NCBI GenBank assembly: GCA_002343505.1
Contig: DDQZ01000058.1
Span: 629 to 50,317 of the forward strand
DNA length: 49,689 nt
Direction of reading: 5' to 3'
Source of the DNA: Verrucomicrobiaceae bacterium UBA2429
GTDB lineage: Bacteria; Verrucomicrobiota; Verrucomicrobiia; Verrucomicrobiales; Verrucomicrobiaceae
Shown: positions 41,953 to 48,139 of the stretch, in pieces
Position numbering within the stretch: position 1 is the first letter of the stretch
Layout: every line of letters starts with the position of its first letter
Position numbers and translations under genes: made by a program
The notes under the pieces: model-generated
Databases searched by the model: none
What the model was told of the DNA's origin: nothing
What the model saw: the letters and a program-made list of their open reading frames with translations, nothing else

Positions 41953-42082
41953 GCAAAGTAGCCATCTTGCTCCGCAAGATGAGCTCAGAACTCCCGCCAA
42001 CACTTCACGTTTTCTCCGTTCGATGAAGAAATCCCCTCTTAACGTCCCACGCTCCTCTCGCGGAGCGAGAGGGCTACTTTGC
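41953..42082. repeat. 130-base paired-hairpin (BIME-like) element at the DUF1592 gene start
   Basis: Perfect 11-base inverted ends GCAAAGTAGCC (41953-41963) and GGCTACTTTGC (42072-42082) flank two hairpins. One is CATCTTGC-TCC-GCAAGATG (41963-41981); the other is CCTCTCG-CGGAG-CGAGAGG (42054-42072). The ATG of the DUF1592 gene (42023) and the first 20 codons lie within it. The architecture is that of paired REP elements. Confidence 0.85.
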
Positions 42083-44530
42083 TTCGCGTTTGCGGCCACG
42101 CTCGCGCATGCGGCCGATGCACCCCCGAAGGTCGTGCAGCAATTCCTCAGCAAATACTGCCTCGAATGCCACGACGCGGATGTGCAGAAGGGCGATCGCT
42201 CGTTTGAGAAGTTTGAGCTGCCGCTGAAAGGGACCGCCGATCTCATCGAAGCGCGGGACATCATCGATCAGCTCACGCTGAAGGAGATGCCGCCGAAGAA
42301 GGCGGATCAGCCGAGCGACGAGGAGCGCCTCGCGATGATCCGGGCGCTGCGCGATGGCACGGTGGTGGCATATGGCAAGCTGCAGAGCACCGGCAGCCGC
42401 ACGGTGATGCGCCGCCTTTCGAGCCGTGAGTATGAAAACACGCTCGCGGTGCTGTTTGGTCGCCGCGTGGACACGCTGGGGCTCACGGCCGGTTTTCCGA
42501 AGGAGAAGACCACCGAGCACATGGACACCATCGGCAAGTCGCTCGTGACCTCCGGCTTCCTCGTCGATCAGTATTTTCAATCTGCGAACCGCCTCGTCGA
42601 GACGCGGCTCGGCAAGCCGGCGACGCCGCCGAAGGATTGGAAGTTCAACGGCCACTTCGTGCAATACGAGGAACTCAGCGGCTCGCACAAAAGCGCCTTC
42701 AACTATCGCTACCTCAACATCTACGAGCAGCCGAACAGCGACACGCGCCAGGGCGGCTACGGCCACATCGAGGACTTCAAGCAAGGCGTGCCCGTCTCCG
42801 GCCTTTACGACCTCGAAGTCGAGGCCACGGCGATGCATCGCGACACGCATTACGATCCCGCCATCTTCGGCATCGACTTCTCGGAGCCCTTCATCCTCGG
42901 CGTCGTGCCTGGCGATGTCACCGCGGGCCACATTCATTATCCGCAGCCGATTGAGCCCGTGCTCGCCACCGCTGTCGTGCCGGACAATGAACCCAAGCGG
43001 CTGAAATTCCGCGTGTGGCTCGAAGCAGGGCAAACACCGCGCTTCATCTTCCCCAACGGTCCGTATGAATCCCGCGCCGCCGTCGTCACGATCAACAAAA
43101 AGTACAAAGACGAGTTCAAAGGCGATGTCGGCTCATCCGGAGTCGGTCGTGCGCACATTTTGAAAGAGGGCAAGCTCCCGCACATCCGCATCAGCGAGAT
43201 CGCCATTCATGGTCCCGTGCCTGAAGCGCCTGGAGCCGAGGAAGTGGCCGTTTTTGGCAAAGAAGGCTTCCAGGAGGCCAAAGCGCTCGATCAATTGAAT
43301 GCCTTCGCCGAGAAGGCATATCGCCGTCCGATCACCGAGGAGGACAAAAAGCCGATCCGTGCGCTCTACGAGAAGCGCATCGCCGAAAAAGCCGCGCCAC
43401 GTCAGGCCGCGCTCGATGCGCTCAAGTTGATCCTTTGCTCGCCGAGCTTCCTTTACCTCAGCGAGATCACCGACGAGTCGGAAAAGCGCCTCAAGCCCTA
43501 CGACCTCGCCTCGCGCCTCTCGTATGCGCTTTGGGCCGCACCGCCCGATGACGCGCTGTTGGCCGCTGCGAAGTCCGGCAAGCTCACCGAGGACGCCGAA
43601 CTCAAAAAGCAAATCCAGCGCATGATCGCCGATGAACGCATCAACGGCTTCGTGAACGGCTTCATCGACAGTTGGCTCAATCTCCGCGATCTCGGCTCGC
43701 AGCCGCCGCCGCGCGAAGTCGTGCGTTCCTACTACGCCGAGGACCTGCCCACCTCGATGAAGACCGAAGCGCGCCTCTTTTTCCGCGATCTGCTCAAGAA
43801 CAACGGCTCCGTCGCACAGTTCATCGACTGCGAGCACACCTTCGTGGACAAGAAACTCGCCAAACTCTACGAACTGCCGGAGAAGGACAAACTGCGCCTC
43901 GCCGACGGCTTCCAAAAAGTCAGCCTCAAGGGCAACAATCATCGCGGCGGTCTGCTCGGCATGGCCGCGGTGCTCACCGTGAGTGCGAACGGCGTCGAGA
44001 CCTCGCCCGTCACACGCGGCGTGTGGGTCACGGAGAATTTTCTGGGCGTCCCGCCGCCACCGCCGCCGGATGTCGTGCCCGCCATTGATCCCGATGTCAG
44101 CGGCGCCACCACCATCCGCGACCGTCTCGCCAAACATCGCGCTGATGCCGCCTGCGCCGAGTGCCATCGCAAGATCGACCCGCTCGGCTTCAGCCTCGAA
44201 GCCTACGATCCCGTCGGCCGCTGGCGCAAAAAATATCCCGCCGCCAACAAAAAGGCCAAACCCGCCGACATCGACACCACCGGCGAATTCCCCTCCGGCG
44301 AAACCTACGCCGACTTCACCGGCTTCAAACATGTCATCCGCGACACCCGCGCCGACCTCTTCAGCCGCCACCTCGTCCGCCAGCTCCTCACCTACACCAC
44401 CGGCCGCACCATGGAACTCGCCGACGACCTCCCCCTCGATCAACTCCACGACAAAGTGAAGCAGCAAGGCCTCGGCCTCAACACCGTTATGGTCGAGTGC
44501 CTGATGAGTGAGGTTTTTCGGTCGAGGTGA
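42023..44530 (+). CDS. Planctomycete-type cytochrome protein with DUF1587/1592/1588/1585 domains
   Basis: Exported protein of 835 residues. After the signal (ends near LAHA) come a haem-type CxxCH, C46-LE-C49-H50 (the PSCyt domain), and RRLSSREYENTLAVLFG (DUF1587). The AYRRPITEEDKKPIRALYE block and ASRLSYALWAAPPDD (DUF1592) follow, then HRGGLLGMAAVLTVSANG and a second haem motif at C711-AE-C714-H715 (DUF1588). GRTMELADDLPLDQ to the end is DUF1585. The family is abundant in Planctomycetota/Verrucomicrobiota and its function is unknown; the haem sites suggest redox chemistry outside the cell. The start codon and much of the signal peptide lie inside a BIME-like repeat, and the sequence MKKSPLNVPRSSRGARGLL is repeat-encoded. 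The DUF1552 partner is upstream, with a SUKH-like gene between. Confidence 0.93.
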   Translation: MKKSPLNVPRSSRGARGLLCFAFAATLAHAADAPPKVVQQFLSKYCLECHDADVQKGDRSFEKFELPLKGTADLIEARDIIDQLTLKEMPPKKADQPSDEERLAMIRALRDGTVVAYGKLQSTGSRTVMRRLSSREYENTLAVLFGRRVDTLGLTAGFPKEKTTEHMDTIGKSLVTSGFLVDQYFQSANRLVETRLGKPATPPKDWKFNGHFVQYEELSGSHKSAFNYRYLNIYEQPNSDTRQGGYGHIEDFKQGVPVSGLYDLEVEATAMHRDTHYDPAIFGIDFSEPFILGVVPGDVTAGHIHYPQPIEPVLATAVVPDNEPKRLKFRVWLEAGQTPRFIFPNGPYESRAAVVTINKKYKDEFKGDVGSSGVGRAHILKEGKLPHIRISEIAIHGPVPEAPGAEEVAVFGKEGFQEAKALDQLNAFAEKAYRRPITEEDKKPIRALYEKRIAEKAAPRQAALDALKLILCSPSFLYLSEITDESEKRLKPYDLASRLSYALWAAPPDDALLAAAKSGKLTEDAELKKQIQRMIADERINGFVNGFIDSWLNLRDLGSQPPPREVVRSYYAEDLPTSMKTEARLFFRDLLKNNGSVAQFIDCEHTFVDKKLAKLYELPEKDKLRLADGFQKVSLKGNNHRGGLLGMAAVLTVSANGVETSPVTRGVWVTENFLGVPPPPPPDVVPAIDPDVSGATTIRDRLAKHRADAACAECHRKIDPLGFSLEAYDPVGRWRKKYPAANKKAKPADIDTTGEFPSGETYADFTGFKHVIRDTRADLFSRHLVRQLLTYTTGRTMELADDLPLDQLHDKVKQQGLGLNTVMVECLMSEVFRSR

Positions 44531-44540
44531 GTGTTATGAC

Positions 44541-44987
44541 ATGAAGGAGGCCGCATACGACTATCTTAAACTCCTTGAGGAGCATGACCATACGCGACGG
44601 TGTGAATACCCTCCATCCTTTGACCTCAAAGCGGCTGAGGAACGCTTTGCCCACCTGGCGGAGGAGCTTATTGCTGCTTATCCGGGATCAACATTTGAAA
44701 CTGGGGCGGCAATACAAGACGCGAGTTTTCATGGGCAAATCTTCCTTGCATTCGAAGGTCTGACCATCCTCATCCGAGCCAGCAATTTCGGCAGATTCAT
44801 CACTTTCTTCGACGAAGAAGAGCACATGCTTCTGCCAGACGAGACTCGTTGTTGGTTGCTCGAACTCTTCATCAAGCATGGTTATCGGTTTATTCCGCCC
44901 GAAGTGCTTTCGATGCCTTACACTGGAGAGTGCAAAGGTGTCTCCGGCTTTCGAGACTGGGGATACCGCTACTTTGAATGGATTTGA
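44541..44987 (+). CDS. Small hypothetical protein
   Basis: Protein of 148 residues with no family that I recognise. It is soluble, with an acidic helical N-terminus (DYLKLLEEHDHTRRCEYPP) and a mixed alpha/beta middle (GQIFLAFEGLTILIRASNFGRFITFF). It has low GC compared with neighbours, like the SUKH-like gene at 41297, and may be a mobile immunity-type gene (inference from composition and size only). ATG 44541 follows the DUF1592 stop by ten bases; an ATG at 44508 would overlap that gene. Its end overlaps the end of the convergent gene at 44969 by 19 bases. Confidence 0.68.
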   Translation: MKEAAYDYLKLLEEHDHTRRCEYPPSFDLKAAEERFAHLAEELIAAYPGSTFETGAAIQDASFHGQIFLAFEGLTILIRASNFGRFITFFDEEEHMLLPDETRCWLLELFIKHGYRFIPPEVLSMPYTGECKGVSGFRDWGYRYFEWI

Positions 44988-45166
44988 ATTTCCTGCCGCG
45001 AAAACTGCACAGGATTCACCGGCTTCGGAGGTCTTGTGGCACTGATCGCCTTCGTTGCCGCAACCATTTCTTCGAGCATGCGCAGCTTCTCGCCCACCGG
45101 CAGTGCGGCGAGCTGACGACGGCGCTCCACCTTTCGGGCGGTGAGCTGGCGCATCAATTCGGTCAT
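44969..45166 (-). CDS. Small helical protein coupled to a nucleotidyltransferase (possible toxin-antitoxin partner)
   Basis: Protein of 65 residues, highly charged and helical (MTELMRQLTARKVERRRQL, AALPVGEKLRMLEEMVAATK). Proteins with an RRRxLAALPxxEKL pattern are often encoded beside nucleotidyltransferases. The ATG at 45166 overlaps the upstream gene stop (ATGA), so the pair is translationally coupled. A longer frame to 45208 lies inside the upstream gene. A role as the regulatory half of a toxin-antitoxin pair is inferred from layout. Confidence 0.68.
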   Translation of the reverse strand: MTELMRQLTARKVERRRQLAALPVGEKLRMLEEMVAATKAISATRPPKPVNPVQFSRQEIQIHSK

Positions 45167-45678
45167 GGTTCGAGGTAGGTTTGCTGGAACTTTTGCCACT
45201 TCTGCCAAAGATCGTGACGGCGGAGGATAGTCTCGAAAAACTCGGCATCAAGCGCCCCGGCCTCTACAAAGCGAATCACACGGTCATGATCCTTCGGTCT
45301 GCCTACTTGCAGACAAATGGCGGCGAGGTGTTCTGCGGTGAAAACTCGCGTGGAAACACCATTCACATCCCGCGCCACGGCCTGAGCCAGAGCTTCCTCC
45401 ACCAACGGCGTCCCAGGCGGCACAAACTCGACAGCCCAGCCTTCGATGATGATGAACTGCCCCTGCGGCGAATAGCCTCTCGCGAGCAGGTATTCGTAAA
45501 TCGGCCCCAAAGTGAGCAACGAGCCGCCAGGGGCCGTGGGCAGCATGACGAAAACATCAAGGTCTTTAGTCGTGATCGGCTCCAGCCAGAAGATGGAGCC
45601 CACGGCACCACCAATGGCATAGCGTCCGATGACGCCATCGGACTCCATCTGGTTGAGTACGGCAAAAATTTTGTCCAC
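45163..45678 (-). CDS. Nucleotidyltransferase-like protein (AbiEii/MNT type)
   Basis: Protein of 171 residues with nucleotidyltransferase features: IGGAVGSIFW at about 22-31 and TTKDLDVFV with Asp39 and Asp41 as the metal pair. A third conserved acidic position may be Glu in WAVEFVPPG. The C-terminal half is helical and contains LQVGRPKDHDRVIRF. This is the layout of AbiEii-like or minimal nucleotidyltransferases, which modify a partner or tRNA in toxin-antitoxin systems. The start is GTG at 45678 and its ribosome site is weak. The 65-residue gene follows with an ATGA overlap. The DUF4143 ATPase gene ends 53 bases away on the same strand. Confidence 0.78.
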   Translation of the reverse strand: MDKIFAVLNQMESDGVIGRYAIGGAVGSIFWLEPITTKDLDVFVMLPTAPGGSLLTLGPIYEYLLARGYSPQGQFIIIEGWAVEFVPPGTPLVEEALAQAVARDVNGVSTRVFTAEHLAAICLQVGRPKDHDRVIRFVEAGALDAEFFETILRRHDLWQKWQKFQQTYLEP

Positions 45679-45730
45679 GGTCTTTTCTACCGCACTTTCA
45701 GCATCTGTGGAATCACGATTTAATTGTACT

Positions 45731-47050
45731 TCACTCCAGCAACCACTGCCAAGCCGTCACCACTCGTGTCTTCGCAGGCAGCGGTCGTTTTGGGAAACCG
45801 TTTTGATGCAGGGTGATGAGCGTGCAGGTGGCCTTTGGGAAAACGGCGGCGGCATCGGCCATGGCGCGGAGTTCGCGTTCGGCGGTTTCGGGGTCGCTGG
45901 CGTCGGCGCAGACCTGGATGAGCTCCTGGCGGCCATCGGTGTGGCGGGCGAGGAAGTCGATCTCGTAGCCTGCTGGCGTGCGGACCCAGGTCGCGGTGGA
46001 GCGGCGGCGTTCGAGTTCGAGTAGGACGAGTGTTTCCAAGGCATGACCGAGATTGGCGCGGCCTGTGCGGTCGTAGAGGGCGATGAGCGCGGTGTCGATG
46101 GGGTAGGCTTTGCGCGGGTTCACCATGCGCTGGCGCTCCGAGCTGGCCTCCATCCAAACGGTTCGCACGAGGAAGGCGTCCTCCAGATGGGCGAGCAGAT
46201 CGTGCAGCGTGTTTTTTGCCACGGGCATGCCCTGTGTGGTGAGGAAGTTGTGTATCTTCTGCACGCTGAACGGGCTGCCGGCATTCGCGAGCAGGTGGCG
46301 CACGAGAAAGCGCAACGCGGCGACATTGGCGACCTGATGACGCTCCACAACATCGCGCAGCATCGCGACATCGACGTAGCTCTGCAGCAACTGGGAACGC
46401 GCATTCACCGGCAGGTCCAGAGTCTCCGGGAATCCGCCGCCGCTGAGGTAATCCGCCAGAGCCTTCTCGATGCGCGAGCGCTTCGCGGGCGTGAGCGTCA
46501 TCACATCCTCCGGAAGGGGCACTTTTTGATGCGCGAGCAATTCGCGGAAGCTGAAGGGGTGGATGATGACCTCCAACGCCCGTCCGCGCATGGCGGTGGC
46601 GACTTCCTGGCTGAGCATTTTGGCCGAGGAGCCGCTGAGGAAGACCTCGACCTTCTCCGAATCGAGGATGCGCCGCACAAACGACTCCCAGCCTTTGACG
46701 AGCTGGATTTCATCCAGGCAAAGCATGACCTTCTCGCGCCCGCGGACGCCCGGATGCGTGCGGAAATACTCGTCGAGCACAAAGGTCAGCGCATCGGCCT
46801 CCAGGCCGGGCAAGCGCTCGTCCTCGAAGTTCAGGTACACCAGCCTTTCTCGTGGAACGCCTTGATTCAGAAGCTCCTGCATCTGCTGGAAAAGGAAGCA
46901 CGTCTTGCCAGACCGGCGCATGCCGATCACTGCCTGCGCCTTGCCAGGCAGCAAGGTCATCACGGCCTGTCGCCGTGTGAGGGCAGGCAGCTCCTGGCTC
47001 GTGCCTAGGGCGAGCTTTTCCTGAAGCGTGGCGGTTTGGAGCGCGGTCAT
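45731..47050 (-). CDS. AAA-family ATPase with DUF4143 (AAA_14 type)
   Basis: Protein of 439 residues. The N-terminal ATPase domain has Walker A GMRRSGKT (about 43-50) and Walker B MLCLDEIQ, with sensor FLSGSSAKML. The C-terminal part has PFSFRELLAH and, later, the DUF4143 region: LLQSYVDVAMLRDVVERH, KNTLHDLLAHLEDAFLV, and EIDFLARH (a PD-(D/E)xK-like E-x-D). Such ATPases are common accessory genes in bacteria and archaea with no clear role, and some cluster with toxin-antitoxin genes. The ATG at 47050 is preceded directly by two perfect palindromes (47051-47071 and 47080-47108), which look like operators. It is likely an independent transcription unit. The nucleotidyltransferase pair lies downstream on the same strand. 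Confidence 0.9.
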   Translation of the reverse strand: MTALQTATLQEKLALGTSQELPALTRRQAVMTLLPGKAQAVIGMRRSGKTCFLFQQMQELLNQGVPRERLVYLNFEDERLPGLEADALTFVLDEYFRTHPGVRGREKVMLCLDEIQLVKGWESFVRRILDSEKVEVFLSGSSAKMLSQEVATAMRGRALEVIIHPFSFRELLAHQKVPLPEDVMTLTPAKRSRIEKALADYLSGGGFPETLDLPVNARSQLLQSYVDVAMLRDVVERHQVANVAALRFLVRHLLANAGSPFSVQKIHNFLTTQGMPVAKNTLHDLLAHLEDAFLVRTVWMEASSERQRMVNPRKAYPIDTALIALYDRTGRANLGHALETLVLLELERRRSTATWVRTPAGYEIDFLARHTDGRQELIQVCADASDPETAERELRAMADAAAVFPKATCTLITLHQNGFPKRPLPAKTRVVTAWQWLLE

Positions 47051-47071
47051 TTGTCTCTATTTGAGAGACAA
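47051..47071. promoter_or_regulatory. Operator-like palindrome next to the DUF4143 ATPase start
   Basis: TTGTCTC and GAGACAA form perfect 7-base arms around TATTTGA, one base upstream of the ATPase ATG. Related in sequence to the longer palindrome at 47080-47108. Confidence 0.7.
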
Positions 47072-47079
47072 CTTTGCCG

Positions 47080-47108
47080 ACAATTATCTTTTTAAAAGAG
47101 ATAATTGT
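47080..47108. promoter_or_regulatory. Second operator-like palindrome between the ATPase and the DUF1080 gene
   Basis: ACAATTATCT and AGATAATTGT form perfect 10-base arms around TTTTAAAAG. It is very AT-rich within GC-rich sequence and lies 30 bases upstream of the first palindrome, in the divergent promoter region (ATPase on minus, DUF1080 gene on plus). Confidence 0.72.
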
Positions 47109-47147
47109 GTGAATGCCTGTCCGACGGTGCTCGTTTACGATCCCGCC

Positions 47148-47867
47148 ATGATCCGTTTCCTGTTTATCTTTGCCATCGTCTGCATCGCCACGCTTCGCGC
47201 TGGGGAGGCGGGTTTTGTTTCGATCTTCAATGGCAGGGATCTGAGTGGCTGGACGACTCGTGAGGCGATGAAAGGCGACTGGAAGGTCGTCGAGGGCGTC
47301 ATTGACTGCGATCCGCAGGGAGAGGGGAAGGGCGACCGGAATCTGTGGACGCTCCAGGAATACGGCGACTTCGAATTGTTCATCGACTGGCGGATCAAGG
47401 AGACGCCGTTCACGAATCCGAAGGCGCGTGTCATTTTGCCGGACGGCAGTTATCAAAAGAACCCGTCGGGCGAACTGGCGACCATCGCGGTGCCGAACAC
47501 GGATTCCGGTGTCTTTCTGCGCGGCCAGCACAAGTCGCAGGTGAACATCTGGTGCTGGCCCGTCGGCTCAGGCGAGGTTTGGGGTTATCGCACCGATCCC
47601 AGGTTCTCCGCCGAGGTTCACGCGGGCGCGACGCCGAAGAAGAAGGCGGACCGGCCGGTCGGCGAATGGAACACGTTTCACATCGTGATGAAAGGCGACC
47701 GCCTCACGGTCACGCTCAACGACGTGGAAATCATCACGCAGGCGCAGTTGCCCGGCATTCCTGAAAAAGGACCGCTGGCGCTGCAACTCCACCCCGAACG
47801 CAAAGACGGCGAGTGGGGCGCATCGCTGGTGCAGTTCCGCAACATCCGGATCAAGGAGCTGAAATAG
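47148..47867 (+). CDS. Exported 3-keto-disaccharide hydrolase domain protein (DUF1080)
   Basis: Secreted protein of 239 residues with signal MIRFLFIFAIVCIATLRAGEA. FVSIFNGRDLSGWTTREAM is the hallmark start of the DUF1080 domain. Conserved blocks that follow are WKVVEGVIDCDPQGEG, LWTLQEYGDFELFIDWRI, NTDSGVFLRGQHKSQVNIW, and the closing WNTFHIVMKGDRLTVTLND and GPLALQLHPE. Members hydrolyse 3-keto sugars formed during disaccharide breakdown, or bind glycans. ATG at 47148 fits the signal peptide. It diverges from the ATPase and shares the AT-rich palindromic promoter region, and its function fits with the esterases and sulfatases of the island. Confidence 0.92.
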   Translation: MIRFLFIFAIVCIATLRAGEAGFVSIFNGRDLSGWTTREAMKGDWKVVEGVIDCDPQGEGKGDRNLWTLQEYGDFELFIDWRIKETPFTNPKARVILPDGSYQKNPSGELATIAVPNTDSGVFLRGQHKSQVNIWCWPVGSGEVWGYRTDPRFSAEVHAGATPKKKADRPVGEWNTFHIVMKGDRLTVTLNDVEIITQAQLPGIPEKGPLALQLHPERKDGEWGASLVQFRNIRIKELK

Positions 47868-48139
47868 CTTCGAACGGCATTCGAAGAATCGTTGCAGAAC
47901 CCCGAAGTCTGGCGACTTCGCCTACATCGGTAGGCGCGTTCGCCACAACGCGATGCGGGCTTCCCTCACCCGTTCTTGCCAGTAGATTCCGAAACGCGAC
48001 GGAAAGCCTTTGCAACGGCTTATGCCGGCACCCTGATCGGTGTCCGATGCAAACATGATGCTGTTGATCTTGTGCTCGCGGAAAGAGCTGCCGATATTCG
48101 CTAGCGCAGGAATACCGACAAGATCCGGCAGGGGTGCTC
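47868..48139. other. 272-base intergenic region with a REP-like hairpin
   Basis: No supported gene. A hairpin, CGAAGTC-TGGC-GACTTCG, lies at 47903-47920 and could act as a REP element; it could also aid termination of the DUF1080 gene. A minus-strand open frame covers 47922-48139 (ending in RIALWRTRLPM), but its product is only a tail fragment with no start and may be a remnant. The rest has nothing that I can name. Confidence 0.6.
47903..47920. repeat. REP-like hairpin (CGAAGTC/GACTTCG)
   Basis: Perfect 7-base stem with a TGGC loop, followed by a further GTAGGCG palindromic segment. It lies 35 bases after the DUF1080 stop. Confidence 0.65.
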
